64,000 bases of DNA from Desulfobacteraceae bacterium (GCA_024226935.1 JAAELK010000423.1:1-64000); one strand, 5' to 3'; counted from the first letter of the stretch, positions 54,605 to 64,000 are shown. The notes: generated by a model from the sequence alone, not told the origin. Translations and numbers: made by a program.

Positions 54605-55969
54605 ATGAATCCTGAAATTTTCAGGGAATATGACATTAGAGGGATTGCAGGCGAAGATCTTGATGAACAGGATGTCATTGATATTGGAAAAGCCTATGGT
54701 ACATTATTAATTGAACAGGGCAAAAAAAGAGTATCCGTTGGAAGAGATTGCAGGATCACTTCAGACCGGTTTTCCCAAGTGTTTATCCAGGGTATTGTTT
54801 CTACGGGTTGTGATGTGGTGGATATCGGTGTTTGTCCCACCCCTGTGCTTTATTTTTCCATCCACCACCTGGGATTGGATGGCGGGGCCATGGTGACTGC
54901 CAGTCACAATCCTCCGGAATACAACGGGTTTAAGTTGATGGACGGGTTAAATTCTATCCACAGCCAGGGACTCCAGAATCTTCTGGGGATTATTGAACAA
55001 AAGGCCTATGTCCTGGGAGAGGGGCAAAAAACCCAAGCCGATGTTATTACGCCTTATCGGGCATGTCTGGTGGAAAATATCACCCTGAATAAAAAAATCA
55101 GGATCGGTATCGATGCCGGTAATGGTACCGGCGGAATTACCGCAGTGCCGGTGTTAAAAGAACTGGGATGCGAGGTTCATGATATTTTTTGTGACCTGGA
55201 CGGTTCTTTTCCCAATCATGAGGCAGACCCTACCCAGAAAAAAAACCTTGGAGAACTTATCGAACTTGTACAAAAAAAAGGTCTGGACCTTGGGGTCGGT
55301 TATGATGGGGATGCCGATCGCATTGGGGTGGTGGACAAAAATGGGAATATGATCTATGGGGATCAGCTCATGGTGATCTATGCCAGGGAAATTCTTAAAA
55401 GAAAACCAGGGGCGACTTTTATATCGGAAGTAAAATGTTCCATGGTCATGTATGATGATATTCGAAAGCACGGTGGAAATGCCGTTATGTGGCGTACCGG
55501 TCATTCATTGATTAAGAAAAAAATGAAAGAGACAAAGGCGGAGCTTGCTGGAGAAATGAGTGGTCACATGTTTTTCAAGGACCGGTATTTCGGGTTTGAT
55601 GATGCTCTCTATGCCACCTGTCGTCTTTTGGAAATTATGGCGGATACGGGTAAAGATGTGGATGAATTGCTCCAGGATCTTCCCCGGACCTTTACCACCC
55701 CGGAAATCAGAATGGAGTGTTCCGACGCTATTAAATTTGATGTGGTGGACAAAATTGTGGCCCATTACAAGGCAAAACCAGGCCAGGAAGTGATTGATAT
55801 TGATGGACTTCGTGCTGTGTACGAAGATGGGTGGGGCCTTGTCAGGGCATCCAATACCCAGCCGGCCCTGGTGTTACGTTTTGAATCGTTGACCCAAAAA
55901 CGCCTGGATGAGATCCGCCGGGAAATTGAGTCCACCCTGGAGCAAATAATAGCTAAAATTAATATCTAA
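54605..55969 (+). CDS. Phosphomannomutase/phosphoglucomutase
   Basis: This 454-residue alpha-D-phosphohexomutase starts at ATG 54605 after GGAGGGG. It has the four domains: active-site Ser100 in VTASHNPPEYNGFK, the metal loop YDGDADRIGVVD, the sugar loop AGEMSGHMFFKD and the C-terminal phosphate loop VRASNTQPALVLRFE. It interconverts hexose-1- and 6-phosphates for lipopolysaccharide or polysaccharide precursors. ManB, AlgC and Pgm types cannot be separated from sequence alone. Confidence 0.93.
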   Translation: MNPEIFREYDIRGIAGEDLDEQDVIDIGKAYGTLLIEQGKKRVSVGRDCRITSDRFSQVFIQGIVSTGCDVVDIGVCPTPVLYFSIHHLGLDGGAMVTASHNPPEYNGFKLMDGLNSIHSQGLQNLLGIIEQKAYVLGEGQKTQADVITPYRACLVENITLNKKIRIGIDAGNGTGGITAVPVLKELGCEVHDIFCDLDGSFPNHEADPTQKKNLGELIELVQKKGLDLGVGYDGDADRIGVVDKNGNMIYGDQLMVIYAREILKRKPGATFISEVKCSMVMYDDIRKHGGNAVMWRTGHSLIKKKMKETKAELAGEMSGHMFFKDRYFGFDDALYATCRLLEIMADTGKDVDELLQDLPRTFTTPEIRMECSDAIKFDVVDKIVAHYKAKPGQEVIDIDGLRAVYEDGWGLVRASNTQPALVLRFESLTQKRLDEIRREIESTLEQIIAKINI

Positions 55970-56000
55970 ATAAATTGAGGAGATAAATTAAAGCGGTTAA

Positions 56001-56026
56001 ACCCCAGGGGCTTGTCCCCCCGGGGT
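56001..56026 (+). terminator. Possible terminator after phosphomannomutase
   Basis: ACCCCAGGGG and the CCCCCGGGGT segment form a GC-rich stem with one mismatch, followed only by a short TATTTG; a T-run lies 15 nt further on. Weak candidate. Confidence 0.35.
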
Positions 56027-56052
56027 ATTTGTCCGGTTAATTTTTTGTTTAT

Positions 56053-57915
56053 ATGCAGTTATCGTTACAGCAGCAAAATGCCGTTGATCATATAGGTTCC
56101 CCGGCCCTGGTTGTTGCCGGAGCAGGATCCGGTAAGACCCGGACCCTGACGGCTAAATTTTCACACCTGACAGCCATGGGCCATGATCCTAAACGTATAT
56201 TGGCCATCACCTTCACCAATAAGGCCGCCCAAGAGATGAAAGCCCGTCTTATTGAGATGACAGGGTTGTCCCAGAGTAGTTTTCAATGGGTTCGTACCTA
56301 TCACTCAGCCTGTCTCATGATTTTAAAAAAACATTGTGAGCTCATGGGATATACTCCACCTGTTCAGGTTTTTACCGTGTACCAGCAGGACAAGCTTGTC
56401 AAAGAGCTATGTGTGAAGAACAATATTGAAAAAAAATATGCCAATCGGATTTTATCTTCCATCTCCAGGGCAAAAAACTCCGGTGATCCCCAAACATATT
56501 TTGATTTAAATCCGGGTTTTTTCAATATCAGGTTCGAAGATATTTATTTCCAGTTTGAGGAACGTCTCAAGGAGATGAATAGTGTGGATTTTGACAATAT
56601 TTTATTAAAAACACGGGATCTTCTCCGGGATCATGAAGCAGTTCGTACCTGGTATAAGCAGTATTTTACCTATCTTTTGGTGGATGAATATCAAGATACC
56701 AATAATCTTCAGGAGGATTTGACCAACCTGCTTTTGGGAGAACACCGCAATCTGTTTTGTGTGGGGGATGACTGGCAGTCGGTTTACGGATTTCGGGGCA
56801 GTAATATCAACCATTTTTTACAGTTCCCGGATAAATATAAGGATTCAAAAATATTCAGGCTGGAAGAAAATTATAGATCCGCCAATGAAATTGTCCAGAT
56901 CGCCAATGATGTGATCGATTATAACCCGGATAAAATGGAAAAAAAATGTTTTTCCAAAAAAAAGGGTGGCGTGGTTGAAATTCATAATTTCATGTCCGAT
57001 GGCCACGAAGCTGAATGGGTGGCCAAAAGGGTGAAGGCCATGAATCGTGGTGGCCAGGGGATCCCCTTTGATAAAATGGCCGTGATCTACCGGACAAAAT
57101 TTTGTTCTTTACCTTTTGAAAGAATCTTTCGGGCCTTTCGGGTGCCCTACCGCATGATGGGATCCCAGGGCTTTTTTGAGCGTATGGAAATCTTGGATAT
57201 TAATTCCTATTTAAGTGCCGCCTATTTTCCCAATGATGACCTTTCCTTTGAACGGGTGGTTAATACCCCTAAAAGAGGTATTGGTCCCTCCATGGTTAAA
57301 AAAATAGCTGCCATGCGAACACAAGGAACAAGCCTCCAGGATGCGGCACGGATTATGGTTCAGGACCGGGTGCTTACAAAAAAGGTCCATGAAAATCTTT
57401 CCTCTTTCCTGGAAATTTTGGATGTGATCCAGTCCCAGGCTCCGGCTGCAGCTATAGAAACCGTTATTGACCGCACCGGATATTATGAATATCTGGAAAA
57501 AAAGGTAAAGACGAATACGGAATTTATTTCAAAAAAAGAGAATATCGAACAACTCATATATACGGCCAGATCTAAAAAAGATTTGCTGGAATACCTTGAA
57601 GAATCTGCTTTGATCCGGGAAGATAAAAAGGATGAGGATGAACAAAATTCAAAAGAGATAGCTCTTTTGACCATCCATTCCGCCAAGGGGCTGGAATTTG
57701 ATACCGTTTTTATTGTGGGATGTGAGGAGCGCCTTTTTCCACATTGGCGGTCCATTGATGATGGAGATCAGGCCATTTATGAAGAGCGCCGTCTCATGTA
57801 TGTGGCCATGACCCGGGCGGAACGCTTTTTATATCTCACCCACTCAAAATATAGGAAAGGAGAGTTTGCCACCCGGAGTCGCTTCCTGGACCAGATAAAA
57901 GAATGTCTGGATTAG
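56053..57915 (+). CDS. UvrD/Rep-family ATP-dependent DNA helicase
   Basis: This 620-residue superfamily 1A helicase carries motifs I (VVAGAGSGKTRTLTAKF), Ia (ITFTNKAAQEMKARL), II (LLVDEYQDTNNLQ), III (GDDWQSVYGFRGS), IV (EENYRS), V (IHSAKGLEFDTVFIVGCEE) and VI (EERRLMYVAMTRAE). It unwinds DNA 3'-5' in repair or replication restart. It lacks the C-terminal Tudor-like extension of PcrA/UvrD, and is short, similar to Rep or RepA-like helicases. It overlaps or abuts the MFS gene. Confidence 0.93.
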   Translation: MQLSLQQQNAVDHIGSPALVVAGAGSGKTRTLTAKFSHLTAMGHDPKRILAITFTNKAAQEMKARLIEMTGLSQSSFQWVRTYHSACLMILKKHCELMGYTPPVQVFTVYQQDKLVKELCVKNNIEKKYANRILSSISRAKNSGDPQTYFDLNPGFFNIRFEDIYFQFEERLKEMNSVDFDNILLKTRDLLRDHEAVRTWYKQYFTYLLVDEYQDTNNLQEDLTNLLLGEHRNLFCVGDDWQSVYGFRGSNINHFLQFPDKYKDSKIFRLEENYRSANEIVQIANDVIDYNPDKMEKKCFSKKKGGVVEIHNFMSDGHEAEWVAKRVKAMNRGGQGIPFDKMAVIYRTKFCSLPFERIFRAFRVPYRMMGSQGFFERMEILDINSYLSAAYFPNDDLSFERVVNTPKRGIGPSMVKKIAAMRTQGTSLQDAARIMVQDRVLTKKVHENLSSFLEILDVIQSQAPAAAIETVIDRTGYYEYLEKKVKTNTEFISKKENIEQLIYTARSKKDLLEYLEESALIREDKKDEDEQNSKEIALLTIHSAKGLEFDTVFIVGCEERLFPHWRSIDDGDQAIYEERRLMYVAMTRAERFLYLTHSKYRKGEFATRSRFLDQIKECLD

Positions 57916-57935
57916 AGAGGGGGCGGTTTGTATCC

Positions 57936-59201
57936 ATGGATCTATTTTACGCCATAAAAGAGCCTGTGGCCCAACTTGTTACAAGACTTTTTCGGAATGG
58001 AAACCGGATTATTCCTTCGGATCATAAAGGGATCTTTCTGACCCTGTTTTTTCTTGTGTTTGCCACGGTGACCGGGGTTGGAATCGTGGTGCCTCTATTG
58101 CCGATATATGCCAATGATCTTGGGGCCCCTGGGCTTTATGTGACCATGATATTTGCTTCATTTTCTCTCTCAAGAACTTTTTTATTGCCCCTTTTTGGTA
58201 AGCTTTCCGATAGGAAGGGTAGAAAACCGTTTATCCTGGGGGGGCTTGTCATTTACGTTCTTGTCTCTTTTGCTTTTGTTTATTCCACCACGGTGGATGG
58301 TTTGATTTTTATCCGCTTTATCCAGGGGGCAGGGTCAGCCATGGTTATGCCAGTGGTCCAGGCCTATGTGGGGGAGATCACCTTGGAAGGGTCCGAGGGA
58401 TACTCCATGGGGTTGTTTAATTTATCCATGTTTCTGAGTCTTAGTTTGGGGCCGTTGATGGGCGGGAGCATCCATGATTTGATGTCCATGGATGCCGCCT
58501 TTGTCTGCATGGGGCTTTTATCTTTCTGTGGCCTGATCTTATGTTTTGTTTTTCTGCCGCCTTTGTCCATGGAAACTATTCGTTTAAAAAACAGGATACA
58601 GGTTCCCTTGGCCCTGCTAATCAAGGATTGGGAATTGGGTGCTCTAATATCATTCCGGTATAGCTATTCCGCCTGCATCGGGATTATCTGGTGTTTTCTT
58701 CCTTTGTTTGCCGATAAGACCTTTGGTCTTTCCGGTTCCAAGATCGGCCTGTTGGTAATGCTGGGTGTTTTTGTGTCAGGTATTCTCCAGGTGCCCATGG
58801 GATATGCCGCCGACCGGTTGAACAAGAAAATCATGGTGCTTCTGGGCGGGGCGTTTTCAAGTCTGGGTATATTATTGCCTTTTTTTGCCGGTTCTTTTTT
58901 TGACCTGCTGGTTGCCGTAACCATTTTTGGCATTGGTGGCGGCATTGCAATGCCGGCCATCACAGCCATGGCCCTGGTCAAGGGAGATGCAAAAAAGGCC
59001 ATGGGGTCTGTGATGTCCTTGATGACCGTTGCCCAGTCTTTGGGTATGCTTACAGGCTCCCTTATTGCCGGATTTGCCATGGATTTTTTCAGCCTTAAAT
59101 TTGCCTTCCCCTGGGGTATGTTTATCATGATAACAGGCACTCTGGCTTTTTTGCTTTTTTATAATCATCACCGATCAAATGGAAAGCTGGGGGCTGAATA
59201 G
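57936..59201 (+). CDS. Major facilitator superfamily transporter
   Basis: This 421-residue carrier has 12 predicted helices starting near residue 35 and MFS motif A in the loop after helix 2 (FGKLSDRKGRKPFILGG) with a weaker copy (YAADRLNKKIMVLLGG) in the second half. The pattern resembles drug/proton antiporters (DHA1-like). Start: ATG 57936 follows AGAGGGGGCGG; ATG 57903, overlapping the helicase end by 13 nt, is the alternative. Substrate unknown. Confidence 0.85.
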   Translation: MDLFYAIKEPVAQLVTRLFRNGNRIIPSDHKGIFLTLFFLVFATVTGVGIVVPLLPIYANDLGAPGLYVTMIFASFSLSRTFLLPLFGKLSDRKGRKPFILGGLVIYVLVSFAFVYSTTVDGLIFIRFIQGAGSAMVMPVVQAYVGEITLEGSEGYSMGLFNLSMFLSLSLGPLMGGSIHDLMSMDAAFVCMGLLSFCGLILCFVFLPPLSMETIRLKNRIQVPLALLIKDWELGALISFRYSYSACIGIIWCFLPLFADKTFGLSGSKIGLLVMLGVFVSGILQVPMGYAADRLNKKIMVLLGGAFSSLGILLPFFAGSFFDLLVAVTIFGIGGGIAMPAITAMALVKGDAKKAMGSVMSLMTVAQSLGMLTGSLIAGFAMDFFSLKFAFPWGMFIMITGTLAFLLFYNHHRSNGKLGAE

Positions 59202-59216
59202 TTAAGAGGCGGTGAT

Positions 59217-62200
59217 TTATATTTGTTGAGCAAATTTTTTAACCCTGGACAATTCTTTTTTCAGGTTCTCCAGTTCTTTTGTCAGGTGTTGTTGTTTGAA
59301 TCTACTTATTTTTTCAATGGACCTGGCTGTCTTGGATAGATCCGTTGCTCCCAGGTTAGCTGCACCTCCCTGGATTGAATGGGCTTGTTTTTGAATGGTT
59401 TGAAAATCTTTTTTCTTTTCAGCCGTCATCATGGTTGAAATCTGCCCATCGACCGTTGTTATAAATTCTGCCAGGACTTCAAGAAAAAAGGTTTTGTCAT
59501 CTTCAAATTCTTCCAGGGCTTTTTCAAGATTAATGGGATTGTCAGGCTCCCGGGCAGATAAAATGTTTCTTTTAGAGGAAGATGATTCTTTGGATTCCAG
59601 GGCAATGACGGTCTTAAGGTTTTCAGCAGTGTAGGAGTAGACCATGGCGAGCAGATCTTTTTTCTTCAGGGGTTTGGTCATAAAATTGTCTAAATCTGCT
59701 GCCAGGCATTTCTCCCGGTAGCCTTTTATGGCATGGGCGGTCATGGCAATAATGGGAGTTCTATGGATCTTATGTTCTTGACCCGGATTGTTCCGGGCAA
59801 AGGTTGCGGCCAGTTTTTTTTCATGCTCCCGGATGAGGTGGGTGGCTTCATAGCCGTCCATTATCGGCATTTGAATATCCATGAGGACCATATGGAATGG
59901 TCGGTCTTTGAACAGCTTAACGGCTTGCAGCCCATCGACTGCCAGGCTGACCTGGAATCCCTGGCTGGTTAAGTGTTTGATTACCACCTGTTGGTTGGTG
60001 GGATAGTCTTCGGCCACTAGAATTTGTAGTTTTTCCCCTTTTGGTTTTATGTCTGGAACCGGCTGGGATGCCTGGGTGGTGGGTATCAGATCCGGTTGGA
60101 AGCAAGCTGTAAACCAGAAGGTAGATCCGGCAGCCGGTTTGCTGACCAATCCGATCTTTCCACCCATCATCTTGACCAGTTGTTTTGAAATAGTCGTACC
60201 GAGGCCTGTGCCTCCATATTTCCGGGTAGTTGACCCGTCTGCCTGGGCAAAACCTTCGAATATGGTGCTTTGCTTTTCTTCTGGAATACCGATGCCGGTG
60301 TCTTTTACATTGAATCTGAGTTCTATTAGTTCCCGGCTTTGTTTGATGGTTTCCGCCCAGACAGATATTTTCCCTCTAGGGGTGAATTTAATGGCATTGC
60401 TGATAAGGTTCGTGAGAATCTGGCGCAGACGTCCTGGGTCTCCTATCAAACGTTCCGGTGTATCAGTGGGTAGAGTACAAATGAATTTTATCCCTTTTTT
60501 TCGGGCGATTATGGTAAAGCTTGTGGCCAGGTCTTCAAACAAAAATCTGAGATTGAAGCCCTTTTGTTCCAATTCCATTTTTCCAGCTTCAATTTTTGAA
60601 AAATCCAGGATGGTGTTGATGATGTCCAGCAGTGAACTGGCTTCCGTATCGATGGTTTTGACAAGACCTTTCTGGTTATCATCCAGGGGGGTGTCCAGGA
60701 TAAGTTCCACCATGCCTATGATGCCATTCATGGGGGTGCGGATCTCATGGCTCATATTAGCCAAAAAATCACTTTTTGATTTTGTGGCCGATTCAGCCCA
60801 TGCCTTGGCATCCTGGAGCTGTTTTTCCGCTTCTTTGCGTTCTTTGATGTCGGTAATGGTGCCCTCGATGCCAAGGATATTGCCCCGGGAATCCGTATAA
60901 AATTTACTGCTGGATATTATGGGAATAATATTGCCGTCCCAGGTGAAAAGTTCCAGTTCAAAATTGCTGACCTGACCTTTTTGTGTCAGAGTTTTTATAA
61001 ATTGGGTATATTGGGGACTGTTTCTATAGAAAAGTGTTCCGATCTTATGTTTCAAGAGCAGATCATCGGAGTCATATCCAAGAAGACGTATTCCCGATGG
61101 ACTTATCATGGTGAGATTTTGGTTTATATCGGTTCTGTAAAAAACATCCTGCATGTTTTCAATTATTCCCCGGTATTTTTCTTCGCTTCTCCTTAAATTT
61201 GCTTCGGCATATTTGCGCTGGGTAATATCCCGGATATTGCTGATCCATGCAGCTCGTCCATGGTATTCTGTTTTATCAGTCCTGATTTCCACACTGATCG
61301 ATTTGCCATCCCTTGTGATATGGTTATAGCGATTGGCCTGGGTTTTTTTTGTATTATGAATGTTTTGAATGATTTTGTCTAAATCTTTGTCCGGGTGCAA
61401 AGCGTGGGGGGTCATGGTTTTGAGTTCATTCTTGGTATATCCATAGGTGTTTAGGAATGCCAGGTTGCAGTCAACAATATTAAGATCTTCCTGATCAAAT
61501 ACCATGATGGGATCTGCAATATGATTAAACAGACTCTTATATATTTTTTCAATTTTATTGCGTTCTTTAAAGGTCTGGTCAATATCTGTTTTCAGAATGG
61601 CAAGGGCATCAAAAACAACTTTATAGGGATGGGAATCCGGAATACTTTCAATGGGAATCCCCTCTTCATCCCAGTTGATTGAACCGATATAAGACAGCAT
61701 CTCCTGTGACTGGACCCGGGATCTGTTTTTTAAAGATAATTTGTTAAATAATTGCCGGAAAAGGGAAGGTTTTAATTTTCCTGCCTGGATTTGCAAAGCC
61801 CTTGCTACGGCTGCGGCGTAGCTGTTCACGGCTTCCGTGGGAGCTCCTGGTCTTTTCAGGTGTCTGCCAATATTGTACATCCATTTGATGTGTTTGGGCA
61901 CATTGTAGATAAGATGTCCTTTCAGGTATCCTTGTTTTATCTTTTCAGCTATCCGCGTTGTTACTGCAATTCGGGCTTTTTGGGAGGGGATATTGGTGAT
62001 CCGGCTATAGTCGGAAATCGCAATAAACGGGCGCCTGGCAAGACCTGCGGCCTTTAGAAATTGGTCATAGTGCCTGAAAAGTTCCATGGCACCCTCGTAG
62101 CTTATGATTCCTTTAGGTTTGATACTTAAAATATTGGTATCTATGAGATGAAAGGTGACAAAATAGTCCCGGGTCAGTTGGATGTCGGTCCATTTATGAC

Positions 62201-62282
62201 TCCTGTAAACCATGACCCCTGTTATGGAACAGATGGTACCTGTAAAATCTTTGGGCAGATTCTGTTTTTTCTTAAGTTCCAT
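59217..62282 (-). CDS. Hybrid sensor histidine kinase (two PAS, REC, HPt)
   Basis: This 1021-residue soluble phosphorelay kinase has, in order: an unassigned N-terminal domain (residues 1-170), a linker with coiled coil, PAS 1 (about 245-355), PAS 2 (365-485), HisKA with phosphoacceptor His512 (FLANMSHEIRTPMNGIIG), HATPase (N box LTNLISNAIKFTPRG; G boxes DTGIGIP and GGTGLG), a receiver with Asp802 (LMDIQMPIMDG) and a C-terminal HPt with His968 (AHSIQGGAANLG). All relay residues are intact. No membrane helix was seen. The N-terminal domain has strand-helix patterning (VTFHLIDTNILSIKPKGIISYEGAMELFRHYD) and may sense or bind a partner. It lies 13 nt from the potassium channel gene, same strand. 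Confidence 0.92.
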   Translation of the reverse strand: MELKKKQNLPKDFTGTICSITGVMVYRSHKWTDIQLTRDYFVTFHLIDTNILSIKPKGIISYEGAMELFRHYDQFLKAAGLARRPFIAISDYSRITNIPSQKARIAVTTRIAEKIKQGYLKGHLIYNVPKHIKWMYNIGRHLKRPGAPTEAVNSYAAAVARALQIQAGKLKPSLFRQLFNKLSLKNRSRVQSQEMLSYIGSINWDEEGIPIESIPDSHPYKVVFDALAILKTDIDQTFKERNKIEKIYKSLFNHIADPIMVFDQEDLNIVDCNLAFLNTYGYTKNELKTMTPHALHPDKDLDKIIQNIHNTKKTQANRYNHITRDGKSISVEIRTDKTEYHGRAAWISNIRDITQRKYAEANLRRSEEKYRGIIENMQDVFYRTDINQNLTMISPSGIRLLGYDSDDLLLKHKIGTLFYRNSPQYTQFIKTLTQKGQVSNFELELFTWDGNIIPIISSSKFYTDSRGNILGIEGTITDIKERKEAEKQLQDAKAWAESATKSKSDFLANMSHEIRTPMNGIIGMVELILDTPLDDNQKGLVKTIDTEASSLLDIINTILDFSKIEAGKMELEQKGFNLRFLFEDLATSFTIIARKKGIKFICTLPTDTPERLIGDPGRLRQILTNLISNAIKFTPRGKISVWAETIKQSRELIELRFNVKDTGIGIPEEKQSTIFEGFAQADGSTTRKYGGTGLGTTISKQLVKMMGGKIGLVSKPAAGSTFWFTACFQPDLIPTTQASQPVPDIKPKGEKLQILVAEDYPTNQQVVIKHLTSQGFQVSLAVDGLQAVKLFKDRPFHMVLMDIQMPIMDGYEATHLIREHEKKLAATFARNNPGQEHKIHRTPIIAMTAHAIKGYREKCLAADLDNFMTKPLKKKDLLAMVYSYTAENLKTVIALESKESSSSKRNILSAREPDNPINLEKALEEFEDDKTFFLEVLAEFITTVDGQISTMMTAEKKKDFQTIQKQAHSIQGGAANLGATDLSKTARSIEKISRFKQQHLTKELENLKKELSRVKKFAQQI

Positions 62283-62295
62283 GGGGCTGGATCCT

Positions 62296-63324
62296 TTAAT
62301 CAGGCCAGGTCAGATTCATGGGTCGGTTAAGGGCAATGAGCCAGATCCCGCATCCTTTGGAAACGGGTTCTTTACCTGGTGGGTTCACCATCACTTTGCC
62401 GTCGGGTTTTTTGAGGGCAAAACTTAAGTACTCATATTTTTCTTTCAGATAATTGTGCAGGTTCCACCATGTCGGATTTGGAAGAATTTCCGGTATTGTC
62501 ACATAGTAGATCTCTTCATTGTCATCTTCATTTCTCAACAGAATTTGAAGGGGAATATGAACCTTATCCTGCATGGCTTGAACCATCATTTCTGCCGTCA
62601 TCTGCATAATGGTTTCAAATTTTCCGGGGATACTGGAAAAGGTATATAGGGCTTGACTTGAAAGACAACGGACCGTGACTTCACAGGTATCATTTTTTAA
62701 CCTAAGGGCGTTGATCAGGGCAAAAAGGCTTTTTTCGTCGCTTCCAGTATGAATTATAATTTGGTCAGCCTGGGCGATATTGGCCTTGGTCAGGGCCCCG
62801 ATAGTGTCCGGTTGCCCCTGGACGAAAATAAGATTCGTAAGTTCCGGTAAAGGGTGCCGGGGGATATTGGATAGTAGAACCAGATTGCGCCTTGCATAGT
62901 TCTCATCTTTTTGAATCTGTTCCACCAGGCATTGGGTTTCTTCGGTATATCCCACCAGAAGAATGTGATTGGATCCTTTATAGAATTTTTCACCGTGCAT
63001 TTTTTTATCTCTCCTTTCAATCAAATAGGATGCAATATGGGTGATAAAAGCCGCTCCAAGCCCGATACCCATGAAAATGGGCAAAATTGTTGCTACAATT
63101 CTGCCGCCGGTGGAAACCGGGTATAGATCGCCGTATCCCACGGTGGTCGAGGTGACAATACTCCACCATAATGCGTCACCAAAGTGGGTCAGTTCTGTCC
63201 CCTGGGGTTCAACCAAGGTGATCAAAATACTTGAGACCAGAAGCAAAACCATATAGCTGATTGCAAGAGAGATGGTCCTGTGCCTGAAGCCTGCCCTGAG
63301 AATGGCTTTTAAAAAATAGATCAA
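62296..63324 (-). CDS. Potassium channel with TrkA-N (RCK) domain
   Basis: This 342-residue protein has two membrane helices (about 12-38 and 85-112) around a pore loop with the selectivity filter TSTTVGYGDLYP. A cytoplasmic RCK domain follows (HILLVGYTEETQCLVEQI, LIFVQGQPDTIGALTKANIAQADQIIIHTGSDEKSLFALINAL). The C-terminus (residues 250-342) is less typical. It is upstream of the hybrid kinase gene and probably co-transcribed, which suggests the kinase may read an ion or osmotic state; that link is inference. Confidence 0.9.
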   Translation of the reverse strand: MIYFLKAILRAGFRHRTISLAISYMVLLLVSSILITLVEPQGTELTHFGDALWWSIVTSTTVGYGDLYPVSTGGRIVATILPIFMGIGLGAAFITHIASYLIERRDKKMHGEKFYKGSNHILLVGYTEETQCLVEQIQKDENYARRNLVLLSNIPRHPLPELTNLIFVQGQPDTIGALTKANIAQADQIIIHTGSDEKSLFALINALRLKNDTCEVTVRCLSSQALYTFSSIPGKFETIMQMTAEMMVQAMQDKVHIPLQILLRNEDDNEEIYYVTIPEILPNPTWWNLHNYLKEKYEYLSFALKKPDGKVMVNPPGKEPVSKGCGIWLIALNRPMNLTWPD

Positions 63325-63425
63325 AAAAAGGTTTCCTCTATAAAATTTTGGTTTACAGAAGGATTTTCCATATATTAATCAATTATACTATCCCATCGTG
63401 ATTTGCACGAAATTTTCGATTATTG

Positions 63426-64000
63426 TTAGAACTCGATATGTTTTAATTCAATATCTTTCTTTATAATAGATTTTGCGGTTTTTTTAAATTGATCTGTCAC
63501 ATCCGAAACAAAAAAATCTGTTTGTCCGTTTTTGCTCATACATTTATCAAGATCCGGGTTTGCGTTTAAATAATTAACTACTTTATCAGCAACTGCTTCT
63601 GCAGAATCTATGAGTGCAATTTTTTTTCCGATTTTTTGTTGAATAATATCTTTTAAAACCGGGTAATGTGTACAGCCTAACACTAGAGTATCTATCTGTC
63701 TGGCTTTTAGAGGATGGAGATATTTTTTAATGATTGTTGTTGTTTCAGGCCGGTTGATCCATCCCTCTTCAACCAGGGGAACCAGAAGGGGGCAAGGTGC
63801 AGAATAGATCCTGGTTGATGGATTCAGCTTTTTTATCATTTTTTCGTAGACCTTACTTTTGATGGTACCCCTCGTACCGATTATACCTATTTGCTGTTTT
63901 TTCGATTGTTCCAATGCTTTTTCAACAGCAGGTGAAATCACCTCGAAAACCGGAGTGTCTGTGAAATAAGACTCCACTTTATGCGTTGCAACACTGGATG
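63426..64000 (-). CDS. murI: Glutamate racemase, C-terminal part (runs off the window)
   Basis: This incomplete gene is open through the right edge; at least 191 codons are present. It has the second half of the racemase: VFEVISPAVEKALE, IGIIGTRGTIKSKVYEKMIKK, the PCPLLVPLVEEGW segment, and the second catalytic Cys in LVLGCTHYPVLKDIIQ. The first Cys motif lies beyond 64000, although the last codons visible (SSVATHK) fit the stretch following it. MurI makes D-glutamate for peptidoglycan. The codon usage is AT-rich compared with neighbours. Confidence 0.93.
   Translation of the reverse strand, partial: SSVATHKVESYFTDTPVFEVISPAVEKALEQSKKQQIGIIGTRGTIKSKVYEKMIKKLNPSTRIYSAPCPLLVPLVEEGWINRPETTTIIKKYLHPLKARQIDTLVLGCTHYPVLKDIIQQKIGKKIALIDSAEAVADKVVNYLNANPDLDKCMSKNGQTDFFVSDVTDQFKKTAKSIIKKDIELKHIEF

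Noticed and set aside
60049-60900. 283-codon plus-strand frame inside the hybrid kinase gene
   Set aside because: Antisense shadow of an intact multi-domain gene.

Overview
The window looks like chromosomal DNA of a Gram-negative, anaerobic, sulfate-reducing-type bacterium of the Desulfobacterota, most like the Desulfobacteraceae. This is inferred from gene content: LL-diaminopimelate aminotransferase (DapL), a MoeA carrying a periplasmic-binding-like domain, siroheme sulfite reductase AsrABC, ADP-forming acyl-CoA synthetase, several sigma-54 signals, a CcoG/NapH-like polyferredoxin and an outer-membrane protein set. No rRNA or taxonomic marker is present, so the placement is not proven.

Layout. 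(1) 1-2130: the edge of a mobile element, with a TrfA-type plasmid replication initiator, a small partner gene, a promoter with a 5'-end leader hairpin, and a decayed remnant of a large conjugative-element protein. It abuts the 3' end of tRNA-Glu(CTC) (2130-2204). (2) 2262-8541: a MltB-type transglycosylase, then the nitrogen operon glnD-glnB-glnA behind a consensus-perfect sigma-54 promoter, then tatA. (3) 8816-18486: a MoxR ATPase/CoxE-type pair, tatD, and a cell-division and wall cluster ftsE-ftsX-envC-ctpA-polysaccharide deacetylase followed by a membrane polyferredoxin. (4) 18684-23845: PAP2 phosphatase, LtaS-like phosphoglycerol transferase, diacylglycerol kinase and a two-component system, which read as one envelope lipid-modification unit. 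(5) 24161-26961: an AT-rich asrABC operon, with a 30-bp perfect copy of part of the preceding histidine kinase gene on its far side.

(6) 27111-35318: an AcoR-like sigma-54 activator divergent from a catabolic operon with twin palindromic activator sites and a -24/-12 promoter. The operon encodes a three-part FAD/FAD/[2Fe-2S] amino-acid dehydrogenase of the LhpB/LhpF/LhpE (HcnCAB) type, RidA, a sodium:solute symporter and an enolase-superfamily enzyme. The logic is import, racemisation or dehydration, oxidation to an imine, and imine clearance; the substrate is probably a proline or hydroxyproline derivative but is not determined. (7) 35346-38989: a 5'-damaged DUF1460 gene at the operon edge and a TetR/acyl-CoA synthetase pair with a visible operator. 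(8) 39113-46770: panB with a DUF2520 dehydrogenase, a PreP-like peptidase, a small coiled-coil/winged-helix protein, rsmA, and an HD-GYP-like protein lacking the HD histidine.

(9) 46923-51364: dapL, moeA and moeA-PBP. (10) 51372-64000: RlpA and VWA-OmpA lipoproteins, uppP, phosphomannomutase, UvrD-like helicase, an MFS carrier, a large hybrid histidine kinase, a TrkA-N potassium channel, and the 3' part of murI running off the right edge.

No CRISPR array, rRNA, complete transposon or classical defence island was seen. The most promising less-described items are the regulated catabolic operon, the asr island with its repeat, the mobile-element leader RNA beside tRNA-Glu, and several enzyme families with altered catalytic motifs (EnvC-like LytM domain, YD instead of HD, VWA with altered MIDAS).
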